Source: a bacterium D16-51 (GTDB taxonomy: Bacteria > Bacillota > Clostridia > Lachnospirales > Lachnospiraceae). Taken from it: DNA of 64,000 nt. Position 1 is the stretch's first letter, and each line of letters opens with the position of its first letter. The DNA lies in contig RAYE01000007.1 of assembly GCA_003612285.1 (NCBI GenBank), positions 51,974-115,973 of the forward strand, given 5' to 3'. Below are positions 9,001 through 16,441 of this stretch, piece by piece. The notes under the pieces were generated by a model. That model had not been told where the DNA came from. It did no database searches and was given only the letters and a program-made list of their open reading frames with translations. The position numbers and the translations under genes are program-made.

Positions 9001-10532
9001 ATAAAGTCTGTCCGGTCTGTGGGGAAATGTTGGAAAAAGAGGGGCATGATATCCCGTTTGAAACATTCCTTGGGTTTAAGGGAAATAAAGAGCCGGATAT
9101 TGACTTAAATTTTTCCAGTGAATATCAGAGCAATGCGCATGATTATACGGAAATTATTTTTGGGGCGGGTCAGACGTTCCGCGCCGGGACAGTGGGTACG
9201 CTGGCAGAAAAGACAGCGTATGGCTATGTGAAGAAGTATTGCGAGGAGCGGGAAATTACAAAAAGAAGTGCGGAAATTGAGAGGATTGCACATGGCTGCG
9301 AGGGCGTCAGGCGTTCCACCGGGCAGCATCCGGGCGGTATTGTGGTTCTGCCGATGGGAGAGGAAATCTATACATTTACGCCTGTGCAGCATCCTGCAAA
9401 TGATATGAATACAAAAATCATTACAACGCATTTTGATTACCATAAGATTGATGCCAATCTTTTAAAGCTTGATATATTAGGGCACCAGGACCCTACGATG
9501 ATCCGTATGCTGGAAGATTTGACGGATGTGGACGCCGGGAAAATCCGAATGGATGATAAAGGGGTGCTTTCCCTATTTGCCAATACGAAAGCGCTTGGGA
9601 TTGCGCCGGAGGATATCGGGGGCTGTACGCTTGGATGCTTGGGGCTTCCGGAATTTGGGACTCCGTTTGTAATTGGGATGCTTCTGGATGCAAAACCGAA
9701 GAATTTTTCTGACCTGGTAAGGATTTCCGGGCTTTCCCACGGGACAGATGTTTGGCTGAATAATGCGCAGTATTATATCACAGAAGGATATTGTACGCTG
9801 TCTTCCGCTATCTGTACGCGTGATGACATTATGACGTATCTGATTCATATGGGGGTTGAAAATGAACGCTCCTTTAAGATAATGGAAAGCGTCAGGAAAG
9901 GGAAGGGGCTGGATGACAGCATGAGGGAGGATATGCGTGCCTGCAATGTGCCGGAATGGTATCTGGAATCATGCCAGAAAATTAAGTATATGTTCCCGAA
10001 AGCCCATGCGGCCGCTTATGTTATGATGGCGCTTAGGGTGGCGTATTTTAAGGTATATTATCCGCTTGCTTACTATGCGGCGTTTTTCAGCATCCGTGCG
10101 ACTTCCTTTGATTATGAGCTGATGTGCATGGGAAAGGAACGCCTGGAATATTATATGAATGATTACCAAAGCCGTAAGAATGAGCTGTCGGATAAGGAGA
10201 AGAGCACCTTGGAAGATATGAAGATTGTACAGGAAATGTATGCAAGGGGATTTGGTTTTGTGAAAATTGATATTTACCGTTCCAAGGCGAACCGTTTCCA
10301 GATTGTAGACGGAAAGCTGATGCCTTCTTTTGCGACAATTGACGGCCTTGGGGATAAGGCTGCGGAAATGATAGAAGATGAAGCGGGCAAAGGCGTTTTT
10401 TTGTCTCGCGAGGATTTTAAGAACCGATGTAAAGTCAGCGCAGGCACGGTAGAAACAATGGCTAGGCTTGGGCTGATGCGGGATCTGCCGCATACAAACC
10501 AGATTTCACTTCTGGATTTTATGGAGATGTGA
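6039..10532 (+). CDS. polC: DNA polymerase III subunit alpha, Gram-positive PolC type
   Basis: 1497 aa replicative polymerase with built-in proofreading. In order: N-terminal region with a low-complexity Lys/Ala/Gln linker (about 195-250), OB fold, PHP domain opening at HAHT (near 386), DEDD exonuclease inserted in the PHP domain (DLETTG near 473, then AHNAAFD), a Cys4 zinc site (CKSCHYY...CPVCGE, about 963-990), and the polymerase palm with PDIDLNF (near 1019). The frame is open from TTG 6012, but ATG 6039 has a purine-rich site (AAAAGGTG) and starts at the conserved region. It ends in an ATG-rich overlap region with the next gene. Confidence 0.96.
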   Translation: MEKLLLDTFEGMPLTDRQKRIFSDVYVSRVVLSQKKKNVLVYLESRHIIAYREIGLLAYALNQQMGKTGFSVLLEEHFLLSEQYTPKAFWEEYKDSIFLILKETNVLLFNMLYKGKAVVEGSAFHLDCENDALFKTREQQFIEMVQSIFREKAGLLVEVSVDFSLPVLLQEQEEYEVYHRNVQKADFSQKEEKPARAVQRAAKKETSRPPQKAAGKETSFSNPAQTQPAASFSGNGQGSYAKKGAYGKGKSKWGAGPVDEECFYGRNCEGEVIKIADIQGEIREAVIEGMVISVEEREIRNEKVIFMFSISDFTDSIMAKVFLEKEELELMRENIKKGKFIKLKGNPAYDTFSREITISSVRGMKSGKDTRVKRMDHYTGMKRVELHAHTQMSEMDSVVPVRDFVKTAKSWGHKALAITDHGVVQAFPDAAHEVSPDEDFKMLYGVEAYLVDDLVEAVKNDKGQGLSGSYVVFDLETTGIGAKSNEIIEIGAVKVEDGKIGETFSVFVNPLRPIPYPIQQLTGIDDSMVAKAGTIQEILPEFIRFCEGCIMVAHNAAFDMGFIEQKAKEQGIAADYTVIDTVAVARALLPDLKRYKLDTVAKRLGVSLENHHRAVDDAAATAEIFTRMLERLSDKNITTLAELNKFCIPDEEAIRKMPSYHAVMLAKNETGRVNLYRLVSESHLKYFNRRPRIPKSLFLKWREGLMIGSACEAGELYRALVEEKPEEEIDRLVKFYDYLEIQPIGNNEFMIRDSDRYPQIQDENDLMELNRRIVELGEIYGKLVVATCDVHFMNAEDEVYRRIIMAGKGFADADKQAPLYYRTTEEMLSEFQYLGSKKAEEIVITNTNLIADMVDKIEPCSPRKCPPEIENSDQDLRDICYSRAHEIYGPDLPPVVEERLERELNSIISNGYAVMYIIAQKLVWKSNEDGYLVGSRGSVGSSFAATMSGITEINPLPAHYYCKSCHYYDFDSEELKEHSGNSACDLPDKVCPVCGEMLEKEGHDIPFETFLGFKGNKEPDIDLNFSSEYQSNAHDYTEIIFGAGQTFRAGTVGTLAEKTAYGYVKKYCEEREITKRSAEIERIAHGCEGVRRSTGQHPGGIVVLPMGEEIYTFTPVQHPANDMNTKIITTHFDYHKIDANLLKLDILGHQDPTMIRMLEDLTDVDAGKIRMDDKGVLSLFANTKALGIAPEDIGGCTLGCLGLPEFGTPFVIGMLLDAKPKNFSDLVRISGLSHGTDVWLNNAQYYITEGYCTLSSAICTRDDIMTYLIHMGVENERSFKIMESVRKGKGLDDSMREDMRACNVPEWYLESCQKIKYMFPKAHAAAYVMMALRVAYFKVYYPLAYYAAFFSIRATSFDYELMCMGKERLEYYMNDYQSRKNELSDKEKSTLEDMKIVQEMYARGFGFVKIDIYRSKANRFQIVDGKLMPSFATIDGLGDKAAEMIEDEAGKGVFLSREDFKNRCKVSAGTVETMARLGLMRDLPHTNQISLLDFMEM

Positions 10533-10552
10533 AGGAGAGGAAGGAGAAAATT

Positions 10553-11254
10553 ATGCCGGGAATGTATCATTATTATTATGACCCAACTTACCTGCTTGTG
10601 ATTGTTGGGGCGTTAATTTGTATGGCGGCTTCTGCAAATGTAAGCCATACTTATCGGAAATATAGTTCAATGGGGACTGCACGCGGCCTGGCGGCGCAGG
10701 AGGTTGCGGCGCAGATGCTTCGGGAGGCTGGGATAACTGACGTCCGTATAGAACGGATTGCGGGGAATCTGACAGACCATTATGATCCAAGGAATAAGGT
10801 GCTGCGTCTTTCTGACAGCGTGTATGGTTCGTCTTCTGTCGCTGCAGTGGGCGTTGCTGCCCATGAGTGCGGCCATGCCATACAGCATAAGGTGGGATAT
10901 GTCCCGATTAAAATCAGGAATGCAATTGTCCCTGTCGTAAACCTTGGTTCTAAACTGTCGTGGCCGGTGATTATACTGGGCCTGGTTATGGGGTCCTTTG
11001 GCGTCCTTAGGATTGGCATTTTACTGTTTGCACTAACACTGGCATTTCAGGTAGTTACCCTTCCTGTGGAGTTTAACGCATCCGGCAGGGCTTTGCGCGT
11101 GCTGAAATCAAGGGGAATTTTATATGACCAGGAGTTAAGCGGGGCAAGGAAGGTGTTAGGCGCCGCTGCAATGACATATGTTACTTCAACAATTTCAACG
11201 ATTTTACAGCTCCTGCGCTTTGTCCTTCTTTTTGGAAGGCGTTCGGAGGACTAG
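10553..11254 (+). CDS. Membrane zinc metallopeptidase, YugP family
   Basis: 233 aa. An N-terminal hydrophobic segment is followed by a soluble domain with the zinc motif HECGH (residues 104-108, in AAHECGHAIQHK) and then two or three C-terminal membrane helices. This matches the neutral zinc metallopeptidase family typified by B. subtilis YugP, whose substrates are not established. The frame opens at a GTG overlapping the polC end (10529), but ATG 10553 has an ideal AAGGAG at the right distance. The stop codon directly abuts a 237-bp foldback element. Confidence 0.88.
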   Translation: MPGMYHYYYDPTYLLVIVGALICMAASANVSHTYRKYSSMGTARGLAAQEVAAQMLREAGITDVRIERIAGNLTDHYDPRNKVLRLSDSVYGSSSVAAVGVAAHECGHAIQHKVGYVPIKIRNAIVPVVNLGSKLSWPVIILGLVMGSFGVLRIGILLFALTLAFQVVTLPVEFNASGRALRVLKSRGILYDQELSGARKVLGAAAMTYVTSTISTILQLLRFVLLFGRRSED

Positions 11255-11491
11255 AGCGTGTTTGAAAATTAAATATTGCACAAATTTACTGTCCTGGCAA
11301 TTCCAAAATTTTACCAATGTCAGCCCGCTTGCGCTTGGATGGGAAACGCAGTGGTGCATAAAGCCTTAAAAAAGCAAGGCTTAAGCACCAGCGGTCCCAT
11401 ACAGCTGCCATATGATAAAATATTTGGAATCTGCTAGAACAATGTACTCTTTGTATAATCTGCTGGTTTAAAAGCAATTTTCAAACACGCT
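11255..11491. mobile_element. MITE-like foldback element, 16-bp perfect terminal inverted repeats
   Basis: AGCGTGTTTGAAAATT (11255-11270) is repeated exactly inverted at 11476-11491. The 237-bp interior codes for nothing convincing and holds a second imperfect inverted repeat (around GTGGTGCATAAAGCC and GGCTTAAGCACCAG), so the transcript would fold on itself. It lies exactly between the stop of the zinc peptidase and the ribosome site of the next gene. A clear target-site duplication was not found. The structure is typical of small non-autonomous elements; no parent transposase is in the window. Confidence 0.7.
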
Positions 11492-11509
11492 TTTAGTAAA
11501 GGAGGAGAG

Positions 11510-13075
11510 ATGACACAGCAGGAGTTAAGGAGCTGCCTGGAAGGGATGGCAGAAGGGAAATATAAGGAATTTAGTGAAAGCCTGGTTCCCGGCGTAGAAA
11601 ATATGCTGGGAATCAGGCTTCCACAGCTAAGAAAGCTTGCAAAAAAGCTTGCAAAAGAAGACTGGAAAGAGTACCTGTCATGGAATGATTTTGCTTATTT
11701 TGAGGAAATAATGCTGCAGGGGATGATCCTTGGGTATGTGAAAGCTCCTGCAGGGGAAATACTAGAAGCTGCAGGGCAGTTTATCCCCCGCATTAATAAT
11801 TGGTCTGTCAATGATTCCTTTTGCACGACGTTCCAATGCGCGTCAAAAAATCCCATGCAGGTATGGGATTTTTTGATGCAGTATAAGGACAGCCATAAGG
11901 AATTTGAAGTGCGTGTTGTAGCTGTGATGCTGATGGTGCATTTTCTGATACCAGAATATATTGAGAAAACACTGGAGGTACTTGGGGCGCTTGATACAGA
12001 AGAATATTATGCAAGCATGGCGGCAGCGTGGGCGTTTGCCACGGCATGGGCAAAGTTTCCACAGGGAACAAAGGCGTATTTGCAGGAACATCCGATTGAC
12101 AGGGAAACGTATAAAAGGATGCTGCAAAAATGCATCGAATCCCGCAGGATAACAGAGGCAGATAAAAAGTGGATGCGGGAGGAAAGGGAAAAATGCAGGT
12201 GCGACAGCAGCAGTATACCAACAAAAAAGCCGGAGGCTTTTTTGCAAAGGGAATGCGCCGGCATTCTTCTTAGGTGCGATAGTAGCCTTACCTGGCGAGG
12301 TGTTTTCGAGCCTGGAAAGGCTTCGCACCTTTTTTACAATGAGTACCAGCAGTTTTACCAGATGGCGGAAGCTTCAGAGGTATTCCATAAGTATTGCCAG
12401 AAGGCTTTTGGCGAGGATTTTTCACAGGATGGGTTTAGCGATATCCGGCAGATTGACAGGATTTTAGAGTATATTCCTCAAAAGGAGGAAGTACATATCC
12501 TGGATATCGGATGTGGGAATGGAAAGATGTTAGGGTATCTTCAGAAATGTACGGATGCTTATATTCATGGATTTGATTATTCCAGCTATGCAATCCAGAC
12601 AGCTTGTACATTACATCCATACAAATCAGAGTTTCGGATAGGGACAATGGATGAAATAGAATATGCTGATAATTCATTTGATGTAATTGTATCAATGGAT
12701 ACTATGTATTTTGCAAAGGATATGGCAGGATTTGCAGCCCGCATTCACCGCTGGCTTTGTGAAGGCGGCATATTTTTTGCAGGATACCAGGAGGGGGATG
12801 TAATGCCGAAAACGGCAGATGAAAATACCACGGAACTTGCAAAAGCATTAAAAACGAATAAAATTGCATATGAAGTATTTACTATTACAGAGGAATGTTA
12901 TGATCTTCTGCAAAGGAAACGCAGTGTAGCAGAGTTTTATAAAAAAGAATTTGAAGATGCCGGGGAAACAGCATGGTATGAAATGCTGATGCAGCAGACA
13001 GAGTGCGTAAAAAAGCCATATGCAGAATTTTCAAAAGAGATGGCACGGTATCTTTATGTGTTTAGAAAAAAATAA
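11510..13075 (+). CDS. AlkD-like DNA alkylation repair domain fused to SAM-dependent methyltransferase
   Basis: 521 aa. Residues 1-230 match the HEAT-like AlkD family of alkylpurine DNA glycosylases (including INNWSVNDSFC and the AWAFATAWAKFP stretch) and reach that family's normal end. Residues about 275-521 match a class I methyltransferase with motif I ILDIGCGNGK (near 329) and the post-motif FDYSSYAI. The linker (about 230-275) is encoded by terminator-like palindromes at 12223-12335, suggesting two formerly separate genes joined by read-through of non-coding spacer. ATG 11510 follows GGAGGAG. The methyltransferase substrate is unknown. Whether the product is one bifunctional protein needs RNA or protein data. 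Confidence 0.8.
   Translation: MTQQELRSCLEGMAEGKYKEFSESLVPGVENMLGIRLPQLRKLAKKLAKEDWKEYLSWNDFAYFEEIMLQGMILGYVKAPAGEILEAAGQFIPRINNWSVNDSFCTTFQCASKNPMQVWDFLMQYKDSHKEFEVRVVAVMLMVHFLIPEYIEKTLEVLGALDTEEYYASMAAAWAFATAWAKFPQGTKAYLQEHPIDRETYKRMLQKCIESRRITEADKKWMREEREKCRCDSSSIPTKKPEAFLQRECAGILLRCDSSLTWRGVFEPGKASHLFYNEYQQFYQMAEASEVFHKYCQKAFGEDFSQDGFSDIRQIDRILEYIPQKEEVHILDIGCGNGKMLGYLQKCTDAYIHGFDYSSYAIQTACTLHPYKSEFRIGTMDEIEYADNSFDVIVSMDTMYFAKDMAGFAARIHRWLCEGGIFFAGYQEGDVMPKTADENTTELAKALKTNKIAYEVFTITEECYDLLQRKRSVAEFYKKEFEDAGETAWYEMLMQQTECVKKPYAEFSKEMARYLYVFRKK
12223..12335 (+). repeat. Three consecutive palindromes inside the fusion linker, two terminator-like
   Basis: AAAAAAGCC (12223-12231) / GGCTTTTTT (12235-12243) is a perfect 9-bp stem with the form of a bidirectional terminator. 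GAATGC/GCATTC follows at 12251-12266. Then AGGTGCGA...AGCCTT (12272-12289) pairs with AAGGCT TCGCACCT (12317-12330) and is followed by six T. All are read through in frame. AGGTGCGAYAGYAGC also occurs as a direct repeat at 12197 and 12272. Confidence 0.75.
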
Positions 13076-13095
13076 GGATATTGACAGGAAAATTC

Positions 13096-13124
13096 TTGCA
13101 AAGGCCGGTTATTTGTGATAAACT
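13096..13124 (+). promoter_or_regulatory. Sigma-A type promoter of rpsB-tsf
   Basis: TTGCAA (13096-13101), 17-bp spacer, TAAACT (13119-13124) with an extended TGA before the -10 hexamer. It would give a leader of about 125 nt before rpsB; GTGTTT/AAACAC (about 13133 and 13169) could pair within it. Ribosomal protein leaders are often regulatory, but no named motif was recognised. Confidence 0.55.
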
Positions 13125-13256
13125 ATCAAAAGTGTGTTTGGAAATGGATTTCAGGCACAGTTCCTGATTAAACACGCATACGGATTTCGTATTGGTGCCG
13201 TAAGGTCATGCGTTTGGAAGTATGCGGAAGCAGTAAAACCAAATGGAGGTATTAAA

Positions 13257-13979
13257 ATGAGTGTAATTTCAATGAAACAATTACTGGAAGCAGGTGTTCA
13301 CTTTGGGCATCAGACAAGAAGATGGAACCCTAAAATGGCAGAGTATATCTACACAGAGCGTAACGGCATCTATATTATTGACTTGCAGAAGTCAGTAGGA
13401 ATGGTAGATACTGCATACAATGCGGTAAAGGATATTGTGGCAAATGGCGGTACAATTCTTTTTGTCGGTACAAAGAAGCAGGCACAGGATTCTATTAAAG
13501 CGGAAGCAGAACGCTGCGGCATGTTCTATGTTAACGAGAGATGGTTAGGCGGAATGCTTACGAACTTTAAGACAATCCAGACCCGTATTAAGAGGTTAAA
13601 GGCAATTGAGGCAATGTCAGAGGACGGCACATTTGACGTTCTTCCTAAGAAAGAAGTAATTGGCCTGAAAAAGGAATGGGAAAAGCTTGAGAAGAACCTT
13701 GGTGGAATTAAGGATATGAAGCAGATCCCAGATGCTATTTTTGTTGTTGACCCGAAGAAAGAGAGGATCTGTATTCAGGAAGCACATACATTGGGGATTC
13801 CTTTAATCGGAATTGCAGATACAAACTGCGACCCAGAAGAGCTTGATTATGTAATCCCAGGAAATGATGATGCAATCAGGGCTGTTAAGCTGATTGTTTC
13901 CAAGATTGCAGATGCTGTTATTGAAGCAAACCAGGGCGAATCTATGGCAGAAGCAGATGAAGAAGCTGCCGGGGCATAA
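13257..13979 (+). CDS. rpsB: 30S ribosomal protein S2
   Basis: 240 aa. It begins [26 protein letters not shown], the S2 signature split here at its usual place, with the second signature region [12 protein letters not shown] later. S2 joins late in 30S assembly at the head-body junction. The frame is open upstream to 13134, but ATG 13257 has AATGGAGG and matches the family start exactly. It is paired with tsf, the near-universal bacterial order. Confidence 0.98.
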   Translation: MSVISMKQLLEAGVHFGHQTRRWNPKMAEYIYTERNGIYIIDLQKSVGMVDTAYNAVKDIVANGGTILFVGTKKQAQDSIKAEAERCGMFYVNERWLGGMLTNFKTIQTRIKRLKAIEAMSEDGTFDVLPKKEVIGLKKEWEKLEKNLGGIKDMKQIPDAIFVVDPKKERICIQEAHTLGIPLIGIADTNCDPEELDYVIPGNDDAIRAVKLIVSKIADAVIEANQGESMAEADEEAAGA

Positions 13980-14012
13980 TTATATTTAGTAAAGTAAATG
14001 GAGGAAAAGAAA

Positions 14013-14945
14013 ATGGCAATTACAGCTTCACAGGTAAAAGAGTTAAGGGAAATGACCGGAGCCGGGATGATGGATTGTAAAAAGGCTCTTACAAATACAG
14101 ACGGCGATATGGACAAGGCAGTTGAGTGGTTAAGGGAAAACGGCCTTGCAAAGGCAGAGAAAAAATCTGGGCGTATTGCTGCAGAAGGAATGGTTGCAGT
14201 TGACGTTTCAGAAGATGGAAAAACTGCTTCTATTGTAGAAGTTAACAGCGAAACAGATTTTGTGGCTAAAAATGAAAAATTCCAGGCATATGTTGCAGAA
14301 GTTGCAGCACAGGTAAAGACAAGCACTGCAGCAGATGTAGACGCATTCCTTGCAGAGCCATGGGCTGCAGATAACAGCCAGACAGTGGATGAGAAGTTAA
14401 AAGCTATGATTGCAGTGATTGGCGAAAATATGACAATCCGCCGTTTCCAGAAAGTTGAAACAGATGGTCTTGTAGTGTCTTATATCCATGCAGGCGGTAA
14501 GATTGGCGTATTAGTAGAGGCTGATACAGATTCTTCAAACGATGCTGTAAAAGAGTGCTTAAAGAATGTAGCAATGCAGGTAGCTGCATTAAATCCAAAA
14601 TATGTGTCTTCTGATGACGTAGATGAGGATTATAAGGAGCATGAAAAAGGAATCCTGCTTGCACAGGCGAAAAATGACCCTAAAAATGCAAGTAAGCCGG
14701 AAAATATCATTGAGAAAATGATTATCGGCCGTTTGAATAAGGAGTTAAAAGAAGTCTGCCTGCTAGAACAGGAATATGTAAAGGCTGAAAATAAAGAGAC
14801 AGTTGGCAAGTATGTGGAGAACGTTGCAAAGGCAGAAGGATGTAAGCTGGCTGTAAAGAGTTTTGTACGTTTTGAAACGGGCGAAGGGCTGGAAAAGAAG
14901 GAAGAAGATTTTGCGGCTGAGGTAGCAGCACAGATGAATGCATAA
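14013..14945 (+). CDS. tsf: Elongation factor Ts
   Basis: 310 aa guanine-exchange factor for EF-Tu. The N-terminal UBA-like domain carries LREMTGAGMMDCKKAL; the core holds SETDFVAKN, the conserved EF-Tu contact motif (TDFV). ATG 14013 follows GGAGG at 8 nt; an upstream in-frame ATG at 13998 overlaps that ribosome site. The last codons (Met-Asn-Ala-stop) and the terminator are inside an 83-bp segment repeated at 26407, marking tsf as the integration target of an island. Confidence 0.98.
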   Translation: MAITASQVKELREMTGAGMMDCKKALTNTDGDMDKAVEWLRENGLAKAEKKSGRIAAEGMVAVDVSEDGKTASIVEVNSETDFVAKNEKFQAYVAEVAAQVKTSTAADVDAFLAEPWAADNSQTVDEKLKAMIAVIGENMTIRRFQKVETDGLVVSYIHAGGKIGVLVEADTDSSNDAVKECLKNVAMQVAALNPKYVSSDDVDEDYKEHEKGILLAQAKNDPKNASKPENIIEKMIIGRLNKELKEVCLLEQEYVKAENKETVGKYVENVAKAEGCKLAVKSFVRFETGEGLEKKEEDFAAEVAAQMNA

Positions 14946-15016
14946 GGCGAAGTTTGCCTGGTTATTTTGAATGAAGAAACCCTTGTGAATGGCGTGAGAA
15001 TGCCATTTGCAAGGGT
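14934..15016 (+). repeat. Left 83-bp direct repeat at tsf 3' end (candidate attL)
   Basis: This segment starts at ATGAATGCATAAGGCG, covers the last tsf codons and the terminator stem, and recurs at 26407-26489 without gaps and with about three mismatches. Position and identity are those of an attachment-site duplication left by site-specific integration into the tsf 3' end. Confidence 0.75.
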
Positions 15017-15020
15017 TTTT
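14978..15020 (+). terminator. Rho-independent terminator of rpsB-tsf
   Basis: AACCCTTG (14978-14985) pairs with CAAGGGTT (15010-15017), with inner pairing of AATGGC/GCCATT, followed by TTTTT. It is part of the repeated candidate attachment site. Confidence 0.85.
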
Positions 15021-15046
15021 GATATTATGTATTAGATTTTCATTTC

Positions 15047-15075
15047 TTGACACTATCACGATATACCGTTATAAT
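15047..15075 (+). promoter_or_regulatory. Consensus promoter of the four-gene island operon
   Basis: TTGACA (15047-15052), 17-bp spacer, TATAAT (15070-15075): both hexamers are perfect. The spacer holds the near-palindrome ACGATATACCGT, a plausible operator for the XRE-family protein encoded just downstream. Confidence 0.75.
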
Positions 15076-15111
15076 CAATAGAAAAAGAATACATGAAATG
15101 GAGAATGAGAA

Positions 15112-15699
15112 ATGGAATTGATGAGTTTGTTAAAGGAAAGGCAGCTTTCTGTTTATCAGTGTGCTAAGGAAAGCCATGTACCATATACTACATTGTCAGA
15201 TATTGTGAAAGGAAAAACCAGGATTGAAAAATGTACGGCAGAAACAATATATAAATTAGCAAAGACGTTTCATGTGACAATGGAAGAACTTTTGACAGAA
15301 TGTTTTAAGGAAGATGAAAATGCTCCAAATTTAAGAGATTTTGAAATATATAAAAGTAATATCTGTCATTTAGTGAAGGATAAAGGGGATATAGACTTTG
15401 TTATTGATATTTTAAAAGAAGATCAAATAAGGATTTATTGGGAACGGCAATGGTATCGGGAAAGCTTTTATCTTCTGGCTATGGTAGATTATTTAAGCAG
15501 GGAAAATGAACTTCCATTGTGCAATGACTATGAAGATATAAGGAACTGTAAGCTGTCGGAGCCGTTATATCCAAAGGATATCATTCTTACAGCAAAACTG
15601 GATGATTCCCTTGATAAGAAAGAACAATGTCTGAAAGAAGCGATTCCTGAATTTTTGAGGTTTAATATTATAGAAAGCGAGATAAGGAATGTCTGTTGA
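15112..15699 (+). CDS. XRE-family helix-turn-helix protein
   Basis: 195 aa. Residues 1-62 form a Cro/C1-type HTH (SVYQCAKESHVPYTTLSDIVKG, split helix 2-turn-helix 3) and the remainder is an acidic, helical extension without a recognised domain. ATG 15112 follows GGAGAATGAGAA. The last 11 bases overlap the next gene, so the two are translationally coupled. HTH proteins paired with DUF6036-type nucleotidyltransferases recur in Lachnospiraceae as two-gene units resembling toxin-antitoxin modules; here the pair precedes an MBL/protease pair in one transcript. It is probably an autoregulator of the operon, acting at the near-palindrome in the promoter. Confidence 0.75.
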   Translation: MELMSLLKERQLSVYQCAKESHVPYTTLSDIVKGKTRIEKCTAETIYKLAKTFHVTMEELLTECFKEDENAPNLRDFEIYKSNICHLVKDKGDIDFVIDILKEDQIRIYWERQWYRESFYLLAMVDYLSRENELPLCNDYEDIRNCKLSEPLYPKDIILTAKLDDSLDKKEQCLKEAIPEFLRFNIIESEIRNVC

Positions 15700-16417
15700 G
15701 AAAGGTTTTACCAAAGAAAATCTGGACTATTATTTGAAAGAACTGGCAAAAGAGTTTCGGAAGAGAAACGGAAAAAATATGCCGGCTGAGATTGTGTTAG
15801 TTGGAGGTGCGGCAATCCTTGCCAATTATGGGTTTCGTGAAATGACCTATGATATAGATGCGGTCATAACAGCATCATCGGCCATGAAGGAGGCAGTTAA
15901 TACAGTAGGAGACCGTTTCGGTCTACCTAATGGCTGGCTGAATGCAGACTTTAAGAATACAAGTTCTTATAGTCCTAAATTATCGCAATACTCTAAGTAT
16001 TACCGTACCTATTCTAATGTATTGAATATCAGGACAATTAGCGCGGAATATCTTGTTGCCATGAAATTAATGTCCGGAAGACGTTATAAGAAGGATTTGT
16101 CTGATATTATTGGTATTTTGAGTGAACAAGAAAGAATGGGAGAGCCTTTAAACTACCAGCAGATTGATTGTGCAGTAAGAAATCTGTATGGCGGGTGGGA
16201 TAATATTTCCGGATATGCAATACAGGTTTTGAAGGCAGCTTTAGATTCAGAAAACCTAAAAGAATTGTTCATAGAACAGGAACATGAAGAAGCATTATCA
16301 AAACAGACAGTGCTTCAAGTTCAGAAATATGAAGGGAAAAAAGTGAAAGAAAGTAATGTGGATGAGATTATTCAAAAAGCTTTAAGGAAGAAAAGGGATA
16401 GCAGGGATGTGAGATAG
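15689..16417 (+). CDS. Nucleotidyltransferase-fold protein (DUF6036-like)
   Basis: 242 aa. The LVGGAAILANYGFREMT segment followed by DIDAV (near residues 35-57) has the GG...DxD arrangement of the pol-beta nucleotidyltransferase fold; the conserved KLMSGRRYKKDLSDI stretch follows near 128-142, as in AbiEii/MNT-like and DUF6036 proteins. Such enzymes transfer NMP to tRNA or proteins and often act as toxins or antitoxins; substrate here is unknown. It overlaps the HTH gene by 11 bp and is 24 bp from the MBL gene, so it belongs to the same operon. Confidence 0.75.
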   Translation: MSVEKGFTKENLDYYLKELAKEFRKRNGKNMPAEIVLVGGAAILANYGFREMTYDIDAVITASSAMKEAVNTVGDRFGLPNGWLNADFKNTSSYSPKLSQYSKYYRTYSNVLNIRTISAEYLVAMKLMSGRRYKKDLSDIIGILSEQERMGEPLNYQQIDCAVRNLYGGWDNISGYAIQVLKAALDSENLKELFIEQEHEEALSKQTVLQVQKYEGKKVKESNVDEIIQKALRKKRDSRDVR

Positions 16418-16441
16418 ATTAAGAAAAATGAGAGGCATAAG

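Noticed and set aside
15112..16417. AbiE abortive-infection pair
   Set aside because: The order HTH then nucleotidyltransferase is similar, but the HTH protein lacks the AbiEi winged domain pattern and the enzyme fits DUF6036 better.
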